Under the pieces are notes generated by a model. That model had not been told where the DNA came from, did no database searches, and was given only the letters and a program-made list of their open reading frames with translations. Source: Bodo saltans (taxonomy: Eukaryota > Euglenozoa > Kinetoplastea > Eubodonida > Bodonidae). From it: 25,710 nucleotides of DNA. Below are positions 8,391 to 15,119 of the stretch, one piece after another. The stretch spans positions 1 to 25,710 of the forward strand of contig CYKH01000368.1 of assembly GCA_001460835.1 (NCBI GenBank). The letters run 5' to 3'. The position numbers were made by a program, and so were the translations under genes. How positions within the stretch are numbered: the stretch's first letter is position 1; each line of letters opens with the position of its first letter.

Positions 8391-8658
8391 TGCTGCGTGG
8401 TCACCAACGAGGGCACCTCACGTGCAAGGGGCAGGTACTATGGCCACTCATCGACCAGGAGCTGCAACCCCACAACCTCTCGTGCGACCGTCCAAATCTG
8501 GAGCTCGGGAAGCGTCGAGAAGCGACTCAGGCGACGATGAAATTGGAGCTGACTTCGGTGGACATATTCACATGCGATCGTTGTCGACGGCCTCAGGAAG
8601 CGGAGTCAACTTTAACGGTTCTCAAGGCGGTGGCCAAGGACAGCAGCAGACCAACCTA
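8268..8658 (+). repeat. 388-bp tandem duplication, copy 2
   Basis: Second copy of the unit at 7880. Beyond 8658 the sequence continues into the rest of the full-length gene, so this copy is joined to the ancestral 3' part, while copy 1 retains the ancestral upstream flank. Confidence 0.95.
8269..8297 (+). promoter_or_regulatory. Predicted trans-splice acceptor, copy 2
   Basis: Duplicate of the acceptor at 7881-7909, with AG at 8296-8297 and ATG at 8314. It lies inside the reading frame of the truncated upstream copy, so the two ORFs compete for processing. Confidence 0.45.
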
Positions 8659-9336
8659 GGAGGTAGCACCAGTGGTGCAGGATCCACCTCATTTCCTCAC
8701 CTCGTTGCCATCCAACACCTCCGCAATCAGCAGCAGGCTGAAACAGCGGCGCGCGCTGCAGCAGAGACGCCCAAGCAACTTAGCAAGTCGTCCATTCAGA
8801 ATAAGAAGATGGCGCTCCTTGGAGGCGTCATGAGTACACCCTCAGCTGAGATGCTTCGTACCGCAACTCCTCAGTCCTCTGGAGATGATCGCACTGCCGA
8901 TACCAACCCGCCGTCAGTGCTGCCCACATTGTTCACTGTGAGTGGCGGCGGCAGTTTATCGCAGGCATCGATTCCGCCCATATCACCCAGGCGGCACAAG
9001 GACAAGAAGGAAAAGCAAGAAAAGCAAGAAAAACGCGAGAAAAGGGAAAAGAGAAGAGAAAAGCGCTCAAAAAAGCACAGAAGCGTCGGTGGAGGCAGCA
9101 TCACCGAATCGATGCACTGTGACCCATCTCATGGCGCGGGAGGCGATGGAGGCCTCATTCAACGGCGCAACTCATCGCTTGCTGGATCGATGTCCTCGAT
9201 GCACTCCTCCTCGTGTGGGTCGGCTGCGTTTGTGGACATGTCGACCTCAGGCTGCAGTCAGCCAGATCACTCGTCGTCAGCCGCGATGGTAACCCACAAC
9301 ACGCGCCGATACACGAACCTTGATCTTGGGCACTAG
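8314..9336 (+). CDS. Predicted myristoylated/palmitoylated disordered protein
   Basis: A 340-residue protein starting MGCICAKQ: Gly2 suits N-myristoylation and Cys3/Cys5 suit palmitoylation, so the product is likely tethered to the plasma or flagellar membrane. The rest is Ser/Gly/Gln/Pro-rich and appears disordered. About residues 225-257 form a strongly basic, highly charged run (KEKQEKQEKREKREKR) that may be helical or bind acidic lipids or RNA. The tail is Ser-rich and ends in LDLGH. No enzymatic domain or known family is recognised. Its first 115 codons and 5' flank are duplicated immediately upstream. Confidence 0.8.
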   Translation: MGCICAKQADMIPQHQQPHSPAVANNAAWSPTRAPHVQGAGTMATHRPGAATPQPLVRPSKSGAREASRSDSGDDEIGADFGGHIHMRSLSTASGSGVNFNGSQGGGQGQQQTNLGGSTSGAGSTSFPHLVAIQHLRNQQQAETAARAAAETPKQLSKSSIQNKKMALLGGVMSTPSAEMLRTATPQSSGDDRTADTNPPSVLPTLFTVSGGGSLSQASIPPISPRRHKDKKEKQEKQEKREKREKRREKRSKKHRSVGGGSITESMHCDPSHGAGGDGGLIQRRNSSLAGSMSSMHSSSCGSAAFVDMSTSGCSQPDHSSSAAMVTHNTRRYTNLDLGH

Positions 9337-10350
9337 GAAAACGACACTCTGTGTCTCTTGTGAGTGTGTCATCAAAGTAGAGACGGCCACAAACGCACAT
9401 TCTGTCAGAACACAATTTTTTTTTTTTTAATCGTATAAACACAAATTCATTTCAAGAGGGTGAGGCGAAAGAGGGACAATAGGTGCTTGGTGTTTGTGGA
9501 TCCGCTGTTATTGTATGGTCCACACCACGAGAGCAGCAATGTTCACCACTTTCCCGCCACACATCACGCCATCCAAAGCTTGAGTGCTCTCTCTCTATCC
9601 CTTACCAAGATAGCCAAAAGAGAGATGTTTCCTTCTTGAGTCGGAAAGAACCAAAGGTGTTTTTTATTCAGTTATGAGGAAAGTTGAGTTTTATGCGCTA
9701 TTGCGGTCGCTGAGTTTTATCAACATCGTTCCCGTGTTGTCTGATGAATGGTCCCAAACGTGTGCCTCTGTGTGTCACGTTTCGTATACCCTTTTCACGT
9801 GCTCGTGTTTCTTGAAGATCCGTGAATTGAAACACATTTATGTGCTCTGATTTTCAGCGTGTCGCTTTATTTATTTAGTGTTCGTGCATGCGTTTCGTTC
9901 TCCGTTTCACCTTCCTTCATTTTTTGTGCGCATTTCTCCCCTCTCTTGTTATTTTGGCGGCCAGTTGCGAAGTCTCGTACGTCATCAATTCTCAATTGAA
10001 CGTCGGAAGCAGTCGCTGGCTCGGCTACAACTTTTCCCGCTGCTGACTCACATCCCTCGCGCTTGCGCGAAAGATGTGATCGTTTCGTGTGTTTATGTTT
10101 CTGTGTGTGTCATCGTGTGCTGCGTTTAATTTCCTTCCCTTGATGGATGATTCTGCCGTTGTGCTGCTGCTGAGTTAGTGCCATTCTCTGACAAAATGTT
10201 GTCGCTCCATCGCCTAAAAATTTGCGGATTATTTTATTTGGATGTGTTGCAGTTTACGTACCGCTCTTATGTTCGATAGGCGCTTAAAGGTTTCCAATCA
10301 TCTTCTTTTTAGAAAAGCATGATATTCCTTCTGACACACAAATCAAGTAC
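9337..10350 (+). other. 1-kb gene-free spacer, T-rich
   Basis: The longest gap in the window. It has a T13 run (9416-9428), C/T-rich stretches (about 9590-9602, 9898-9950) and ATTTATTTAG-like AU-rich patches (about 9868), as expected for a long 3' UTR plus spacer. Short open frames on the + strand (about 9483-9677 and 9878-10129) have T-rich, phenylalanine/serine-heavy translations and no coding character. I found no convincing tRNA, snoRNA or spliced-leader gene by eye, although weak C/D-box-like words occur near 9740-9850. Confidence 0.5.
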
Positions 10351-10388
10351 TCTACTTTCTCTTTTTCCTTTTTTTTTTTTTGAAGCAG
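10351..10388 (+). promoter_or_regulatory. Predicted trans-splice acceptor, small helical protein
   Basis: One of the strongest polypyrimidine tracts in the window (C/T only from 10354 to 10381, ending in a T run), followed by GAAGCAG with AG at 10387-10388. The ATG lies 4 nt later at 10393. Confidence 0.6.
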
Positions 10389-10392
10389 TTGT

Positions 10393-10983
10393 ATGGATTC
10401 TGCTCATTTGGCGCTCGTGCGCAACGCGTCAAGCGCAACTCGCTCAACGCCAAGCAAGAAGGAAAGCAGCGCCGTCACCACCTCGCCAAAGCCTCTCGAT
10501 CAGCCTGTAAAGGTTGCAGACGAGCCTCCTGTGATTCAACTTGCTCAGGCGCCGCATCCCGTGCCGCCTCCACCGATTCCCGCAGCGGTGGATGCGAGCC
10601 CCACAATGGAGGTGCTCATGGCGGATATCAATCGTTGCTTGCACGGCATTGACGTCACGTCGAACCTTATCGGAACGAAGTTTACTGGACTCATGTCGTC
10701 GTCGCAGGAGTACCTCGAATCGGTTGCGGTTGCGACAGGTGACCATTGCGATCTTATGCTGCAAGCCACCAATTTTCTTGATTTCCAGTCTGAGACCGTT
10801 TGTCGCAGCGGCATGACAATGTTGTCGAAAATGAAAGATCTTCATCGTGATATGGCGAAGGCAAAAGAGCTTCTCGCCGACATTCAGCAAGCTAACGCGG
10901 CAATGGTGCATATCGAAGAAGTCCTAGTGGATCTCGAAAAGGAGAGAGGTATCGTTGTGCCTCCTGTTGTTGCGCATCGGTGA
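10393..10983 (+). CDS. Small helical protein, possibly BLOC-1/BORC subunit-like
   Basis: A 196-residue protein. Residues 1-70 are Ser/Pro/Ala-rich and probably disordered, ending in a PPPP-containing stretch. Residues 71-186 are predicted to be continuous helix with heptad hydrophobics (MEVLMADINRCLHGID ... KMKDLHRDMAKAKELL ... VHIEEVLVDLEK). The size and layout (flexible N-terminus plus one long coiled coil ending in a K-D-L-containing helix) resemble small subunits of BLOC-1/BORC lysosome-positioning complexes such as BLOC1S2 or KXD1, but sequence similarity is too slight to assert. It could be any short coiled-coil adaptor. The ATG directly follows a very strong splice acceptor, which supports the start. 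Confidence 0.75.
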   Translation: MDSAHLALVRNASSATRSTPSKKESSAVTTSPKPLDQPVKVADEPPVIQLAQAPHPVPPPPIPAAVDASPTMEVLMADINRCLHGIDVTSNLIGTKFTGLMSSSQEYLESVAVATGDHCDLMLQATNFLDFQSETVCRSGMTMLSKMKDLHRDMAKAKELLADIQQANAAMVHIEEVLVDLEKERGIVVPPVVAHR

Positions 10984-11070
10984 TGTCTGTCTGCTTTTCC
11001 GCTCTCACACATTTTTATTTTTTGATATTCAGCTTGAATGTGCTGTTTGCCAGCAGATTTTCCCGCAACG

Positions 11071-11108
11071 TCTCTTTTTGCTCTGTTGTTTGTTACGCCT
11101 CTTCTGAG
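11071..11108 (+). promoter_or_regulatory. Predicted trans-splice acceptor, HYLS1
   Basis: A C/T-rich tract (TCTCTTTTTGCTCTGTTG and onward) ends in CTTCTGAG with AG at 11107-11108. The next in-frame ATG is 11134, which decides the start over the upstream ATG at 11038. Confidence 0.5.
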
Positions 11109-11133
11109 CGGAATAATTTCACAAAAGAATACA

Positions 11134-12360
11134 ATGTTGTCCCCTTACCCGCCATCGGACTTGGATGAGGAACTGGTGGCAGCCACGTTGCAAGCGTTCA
11201 ATCTTGATGACGAAACAATCTCTGGCATTGTCCGGAACATTCGCTCGCAGCGCGGTGATGAACCATCACAAGCAGCGGTGGACTCAAAAACGCGTGCTGC
11301 CGATTACATCATGAGGTCGGCGGTGGCTTCATCGTCATCACACTCAGGTGCCGCGTCAAGTGTGGAGATTGCGCATGACAACGCCACGGATTCAAGTGAT
11401 CGCTCGAGTGGGCCGCGTCATGTTGCTGCTGCCCTTCCGGAAGGCCATGAGTCTCATTCACTAGTGCACTCCCACAACACAACGCACAGCACTCACACAA
11501 CAACCAGAGTTGGAGTCGCCACGACGAGTGCTGATGTGGATCGATCGTCGCTCCAGAAGTCAGTTGATTCGCTATGTTCTCGATTAGCAAGCATTGAAGA
11601 GCCGTATGACCGCAGGAATTACTCTTTGCACGCCGCACAAACTGTTTCCTCGAGTGTCGCAGCTGATCCGTACGCCTCGGCAAGTTTTCAATTTTTGCAG
11701 AGTGACCACGAACGTGACGTCGATGCTCGCGGTCGTACGATTGTCTTCCCAGAAGATTCTCAAAATCGTATTGCGTCGCAATACGTGACTCACAAAGACT
11801 GGTGCCCTGCACTACAATCGCACTCGAAGCGCACCATTGCCATCGACGAAGAAGCTGTTCATCGACCACATCAAAGCTCAGTGCCCCAATACTACGACCC
11901 TGCGAACGTGCAACGTTGGATTCACAAAGAGTTCCCTTCGCGCATCTCCCGTAAAGAGCGCACTGCGTTGTTGATGCAGGGCCACCATCACGTCGATGTG
12001 ATTTTTGGGGATGAAGTGTTCCGCATTAAAGGAGACGCAAATCCAACAGCCCGACCATCGTCTCTGTCCCATCGGCGGGTGGATTCCTCCCACACCAGCG
12101 CTCATCGCATCATCGGAGGGTACAAAATGGCACCTGCGCACAAGGAAGCGATTCAGCGACGAAGCTCATCGCTGGCCTGCAGTCATCAGTGCCCCTCTAG
12201 CCTCCCTCGATCGTATCACACAGACAAAGTGTCGAAGTTGAACCAGTACCGTAGGGGATGGGACAACGATGCCGCCTTGAAAGGTGTCCTAGGCAAGCGT
12301 GATGCGACTAGTTGGGAGATTCGAACGCAGCTCGATGATTATCGCCGAAACACTTGGTAA
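11134..12360 (+). CDS. HYLS1: HYLS1-like basal body / centriole protein
   Basis: A 408-residue protein. The last 46 residues contain the pattern T-D-K-V-S-K-x3-Y-R-R-x-W-D followed about 18 residues later by W-E-I-R. This matches the HYLS1 box of animal hydrolethalus-syndrome protein 1 (D-R-V-A-R-Y-x2-Y-K-R-D-W ... L-R-W-x-V-R), recalled from memory. HYLS1 is a centriolar protein needed for basal bodies to form cilia and flagella, so a role at the flagellar base is expected. The N-terminus has a short helical segment (DEELVAATLQAFNLDDETI), then a Ser/His-rich linker. A second conserved-looking block (YYDPANVQRWIHKEF ... VDVIFGDEVFRI, about residues 250-300) has no family name I know. An ATG 32 codons upstream lies before the splice acceptor and would add a hydrophobic leader; I reject it. 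Confidence 0.7.
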   Translation: MLSPYPPSDLDEELVAATLQAFNLDDETISGIVRNIRSQRGDEPSQAAVDSKTRAADYIMRSAVASSSSHSGAASSVEIAHDNATDSSDRSSGPRHVAAALPEGHESHSLVHSHNTTHSTHTTTRVGVATTSADVDRSSLQKSVDSLCSRLASIEEPYDRRNYSLHAAQTVSSSVAADPYASASFQFLQSDHERDVDARGRTIVFPEDSQNRIASQYVTHKDWCPALQSHSKRTIAIDEEAVHRPHQSSVPQYYDPANVQRWIHKEFPSRISRKERTALLMQGHHHVDVIFGDEVFRIKGDANPTARPSSLSHRRVDSSHTSAHRIIGGYKMAPAHKEAIQRRSSSLACSHQCPSSLPRSYHTDKVSKLNQYRRGWDNDAALKGVLGKRDATSWEIRTQLDDYRRNTW

Positions 12361-12498
12361 TGTTTCGTTTACTTGACTTGATTTTTCTTCACTGGCTTCA
12401 TTGTGCATCTTCTTCGCTGTACTACTTCAGTTTACTTGACCTGTTGTGTCGATCTGTTGCATTCCTGGTACAATGGTTCTGTGGAAGGTGGTGACCAT

Positions 12499-12529
12499 GT
12501 TTTTTGTGTTTTCGGGATTTTTTTTAAAG
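12499..12529 (+). promoter_or_regulatory. Predicted trans-splice acceptor, FG-nucleoporin
   Basis: T-rich tract (TGTTTTTTGTGTTTTCGGGA, then a T8 run) followed by AAAG with AG at 12528-12529. The ATG is 16 nt later at 12546. Confidence 0.5.
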
Positions 12530-12545
12530 TTGAAAGGAGAAAAAG

Positions 12546-14309
12546 ATGTTTGGAAAGACTCCAGCCCCCGCAGGGTTCGGGGCTCCAGCGGCACCCGCAG
12601 CTGGTGGCTTTGGAAAAGCTCCAGCAGCCGGTGGCTTTGGCGCAACTGCCCCTCCGGCTGGAGGATTTGGCGCTCCAGCTGCAGGTGGGTTCGGTAAAGC
12701 TCCTGCAGCAGGCGGATTTGGTGCTCCTGCACCAGCAGCAGGCGGATTTGGTGCTCCTGCACCAGCAGCAGGCGGTTTTGGCGCTCCCGCTGCTGCCGGT
12801 GGGTTCGGTAAAGCTCCTGCTGCGGGCGGATTTGGTGCTCCAGCGCCAGCAGCTGGGGGCTTTGGTGCGCCACAAGCAGCGGCTGGGGGTTTCGGTGCTC
12901 CTGCTGCCGGAGGATTTGGAAAAGCACCCGTCGCTGGTGGGTTTGGTGCCCCGGCTGCTGGCGGCTTCGGCGCCCCCGCTGCGGGAGGTTTCGGCGCTCC
13001 AGCTGCGGGCGGGTTTGGAAAAGCACCAGTGGGGGCACCTGCCCAGCCGCAGCTTGTCTTCACTGGAATCACTGGTCCTGGGTACACTGCTCCCAACACG
13101 CCAAGCTGGGTCACGGGCACGGATCTCACGCAAATTACCGACGACACGCTCGTGTCAAAACTGCCGCAGAATCTGCAAACCCATTTGGGTCAGTTGCTAG
13201 AGTTTGGTGCGAAGGAGCGTCATGCTCGCACAGAAATCCAGCACGCGTATCAACAGCTTCAGAGCGAAAGCAACAAGAAAGGTCTTCGAGCATTGCAAGA
13301 TCGCCTCGATAATCTCACGACGAAGCCTGGGTCACTTGGTGTTGACCAGTTGATTGTGCAAGCGTACCATCGCGACAAGGCTGCTAAGCAGTTACTGCAG
13401 CGCGCAAAAGATACAGAAGATGACATCTCGAATTACTCTCGCGATGTGTGGGATCGGATTCATCGAGAGGGAACTGAGTACTGGCAGCAGAAACTGAACA
13501 TTCGTGAAGGACCCTCCGAGCTATTGCGCAATATGCTGGAGAACACAGCACAAGTAATGGCGCAAGTGGATGACGTCATCAATACCCTCGCCGCTGCACT
13601 AGCTCCTCTCCAACGTCACAATGGTCGCCGCACAGCCGCTACGACCGATGGACAACGCCCTGGAGCCACACCACTCGCGCCGCCTCCTACTTCTCGCCTC
13701 CTCCAATCTCAGAGTAGCGCTGTCAACCTCTATGGCGCAGGAGGAGCCGCTAATGGGAGCTCGCCGAACGCACCCATCAGCAACGGTAACCATCAGCTGT
13801 TTGACTTTAACGTGAACCCCATAGCAAGCGCACCAGCAGATCCCATTGAACTTGTGCAAGAAAGTCTTCAGCAAACAATGAACGCGTTCCTGAACCTCGG
13901 TGACAATGTATCGGGTCTCCATAGCCGTGCAAATCAAGTTCGCGATCATGTTGTTCGCTACTATGGCGAGACAGAGGCAGAGGACGTTTTCTCGAAAAAG
14001 GATTCCCTCGGGGGTGGTGCCAGCGATGATGACGTTGCGAATGATAACGAAGCCGATGAATTTGTCACCATCACGATTGGAGACACATTGAAGGGGAGAG
14101 TTCGTAACAATGAACTGATCGGTGGTGGGTACAGAGTGTCCAAAGCGTTGGGTGGTGGTGGTAGTGCGCGCTCCCTCATCCCTGGAATTCCAATGACACG
14201 TCATTCCATGCGCTATGACCCTACCTTAGAGCAAGGTGTTGGCAATGTCGCTGCAGTGGCTGGCGCTGCCGCTCCAGCAGCCGGCGGTTTTTATTGCTTT
14301 CTGGTGTAA
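12546..14309 (+). CDS. FG-nucleoporin, Nup58/Nup62-channel type, cut by insertion
   Basis: A 587-residue ORF. Residues 1-160 hold 18 FG dipeptides, mostly GGFGAPAA with GGFGKAP punctuating every third or fourth unit: a cohesive FG domain that binds transport factors in the pore. Residues about 200-345 are helical and charged (LPQNLQTHLGQLLEFG, EIQHAYQQLQSES, a coiled-coil). A linker and another helical block (IELVQESLQQTMNAFLNLGD) follow at about 430-470. FG repeats resume at residue 573, but a 93-bp insert brings YCFLV and a TAA. The same frame reopens after the insert as more FG repeats (14385-14909). FG domains on both sides of a coiled coil is the Nup58 layout; Nup62 normally has FG only at the N-terminus. 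The exact subunit identity is inferred. Confidence 0.85.
   Translation: MFGKTPAPAGFGAPAAPAAGGFGKAPAAGGFGATAPPAGGFGAPAAGGFGKAPAAGGFGAPAPAAGGFGAPAPAAGGFGAPAAAGGFGKAPAAGGFGAPAPAAGGFGAPQAAAGGFGAPAAGGFGKAPVAGGFGAPAAGGFGAPAAGGFGAPAAGGFGKAPVGAPAQPQLVFTGITGPGYTAPNTPSWVTGTDLTQITDDTLVSKLPQNLQTHLGQLLEFGAKERHARTEIQHAYQQLQSESNKKGLRALQDRLDNLTTKPGSLGVDQLIVQAYHRDKAAKQLLQRAKDTEDDISNYSRDVWDRIHREGTEYWQQKLNIREGPSELLRNMLENTAQVMAQVDDVINTLAAALAPLQRHNGRRTAATTDGQRPGATPLAPPPTSRLLQSQSSAVNLYGAGGAANGSSPNAPISNGNHQLFDFNVNPIASAPADPIELVQESLQQTMNAFLNLGDNVSGLHSRANQVRDHVVRYYGETEAEDVFSKKDSLGGGASDDDVANDNEADEFVTITIGDTLKGRVRNNELIGGGYRVSKALGGGGSARSLIPGIPMTRHSMRYDPTLEQGVGNVAAVAGAAAPAAGGFYCFLV
14262..14291 (+). repeat. 30-bp direct repeat, left flank of insert
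   Basis: Encodes GAAAPAAGGF within the FG-nucleoporin. An identical 30-bp block stands at 14385-14414, in the same reading frame (offset 123 bp = 41 codons). It resembles a target duplication, though 30 bp is long for a transposon. Confidence 0.9.
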
Positions 14310-14373
14310 ACTTGTGTGCGGGTCACTCTAAATTTGGTTTTATTTGCTCATCTCTAACACAGCTGATTTAACT
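14293..14373 (+). repeat. 81-bp dispersed repeat, copy in FG-nucleoporin
   Basis: Reads identically to 15022-15102, offset 729 bp. It begins ATTGCTTTCTGG and ends GATTTAACT. It includes the predicted polypyrimidine tract and CAG acceptor of the PLC gene. Confidence 0.95.
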
Positions 14374-14384
14374 TTTTTTTTTTT
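14373..14384 (+). repeat. T12 run at right edge of insert
   Basis: Twelve T residues (the first shared with the end of the 81-bp block) directly precede the right 30-bp repeat. The PLC 5' flank has no T run here, so it was added or copied from elsewhere. It is an excellent polypyrimidine tract. Confidence 0.9.
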
Positions 14385-14414
14385 GGCGCTGCCGCTCCAG
14401 CAGCCGGCGGTTTT
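14385..14414 (+). repeat. 30-bp direct repeat, right flank of insert
   Basis: Identical to 14262-14291. From here the FG-repeat coding frame continues. Confidence 0.9.
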
Positions 14415-14909
14415 GGCAAAGCACCAGCTGCTGGAGGGTTTGGTGCGCCAGCCCCAGCTGCTGGTGGCTTCGGTGCTCCTGCAGCTCCGGCAGCAGGCTT
14501 CGGTGCCCCGGCTGCTCCAACGGCAGGCTTCGGTGCTGCTCCGGCAGCAGGCTTCGGTGCCCCGGCTGCTCCGGCAGCAGGCTTCGGTGCTCCCGCTGCA
14601 GCACCAGCGCCTGGTGGATTTGGGGCACCTCCCGCAGCAGCAGCAGCCAAGACGATTGGATTTGGTGGCGCTGCTAGTCCCGGAGGTGGTGCCATGGCAA
14701 ATCAGCAAGGCCTTGGCGCTACTCCAGCCCCGGCAGGTGGTTTCGGTGGTGTGTCGCCAGCATCAGGAGCCACGCCCTCAGCAATAGGTCAATCGTTCGG
14801 AGGATTCTCACCATCTCCCACAGGGCCCGTTGTATTTGGTTCTAGCCCAGCCGTCGCCACACCAAATGCGTCGCCCGATGAAAGACCTAGAGGCAAAGCT
14901 CGCCGTTAG
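14385..14909 (+). CDS. C-terminal FG domain of the interrupted nucleoporin
   Basis: Open in the same frame as the upstream nucleoporin ORF, from the right flank of the insert to TAG 14907-14909 (174 codons). It encodes GGFGKAP, GGFGAPAP and AGFGAPAAP repeats, then looser GGFG and FGGF motifs and a basic end (ERPRGKARR). There is no ATG until 14694, which would give only 71 residues. This segment is therefore most sensibly the original C-terminal FG domain of the same protein, now separated from it by the insert. Whether it is still translated depends on whether the insert is spliced out or is absent from other alleles. Confidence 0.7.
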   Translation, partial: GAAAPAAGGFGKAPAAGGFGAPAPAAGGFGAPAAPAAGFGAPAAPTAGFGAAPAAGFGAPAAPAAGFGAPAAAPAPGGFGAPPAAAAAKTIGFGGAASPGGGAMANQQGLGATPAPAGGFGGVSPASGATPSAIGQSFGGFSPSPTGPVVFGSSPAVATPNASPDERPRGKARR

Positions 14910-15021
14910 AATCATGACAACGTAGAAGTGGTGTGAGCGCTCTGCTGCTTCGACAACTGATTCAAGCCAATTAACTGTGACGACAATTCTCGGACTTGCA
15001 TTCACTAATCAAAACAACATG

Positions 15022-15102
15022 ATTGCTTTCTGGTGTAAACTTGTGTGCGGGTCACTCTAAATTTGGTTTTATTTGCTCATCTCTAACACAGCTGATTTAA
15101 CT
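15022..15102 (+). repeat. 81-bp dispersed repeat, copy in PLC 5' flank
   Basis: Second copy of the block at 14293-14373, and the likely source: here it sits in an ordinary intergenic position, 17 nt before the PLC start codon, with the splice acceptor where it would be functional. Confidence 0.95.
15064..15091 (+). promoter_or_regulatory. Predicted trans-splice acceptor, PI-PLC
   Basis: A T-rich tract (TGGTTTTATTTGCTCATCTC) followed by TAACACAG with AG at 15090-15091, 28 nt before ATG 15120. The CTAAC within it resembles a branch site. Confidence 0.5.
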
Positions 15103-15119
15103 GCGCTTCGCACAGACAT

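Larger units (their letters stand above)
14292..14384 (+). other. 93-bp insert in FG-nucleoporin frame
   Basis: Lies between identical 30-bp direct repeats. It consists of one T, an 81-bp block matching the 5' flank of the downstream PLC gene (15022-15102), and a T run. It carries a stop codon in the FG frame and a predicted splice acceptor (AG 14361-14362). Its length and the 123-bp period are both multiples of 3, so the frame is in register on both sides. A GT at 14287-14288 (left repeat) and an AG at 14402-14403 (right repeat, 18 nt after the T12 run) would define a 117-nt frame-preserving intron. Confidence 0.85.

Noticed and set aside
9740-9855. Possible C/D-box snoRNA (TGATGA ... CTGA)
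   Set aside because: No terminal stem brackets the boxes, and such short words are expected by chance in 1 kb.
11038-11133. Upstream ATG giving HYLS1 a hydrophobic leader
   Set aside because: The added codons are the polypyrimidine tract itself; the acceptor AG at 11107-11108 lies between the two ATGs.
12427-13147. Long frames on both strands over the FG-repeat region
   Set aside because: GC-rich repeats avoid stops in every frame; the other translations are low-complexity reflections of GGFGAP codons.
7898-15040. Shared word TCTGGTGTAA near the left part of both the 388-bp and 81-bp repeats
   Set aside because: A single 10-mer in T-rich splice regions is weak; the surrounding bases differ and the 34-bp repeat lacks it.
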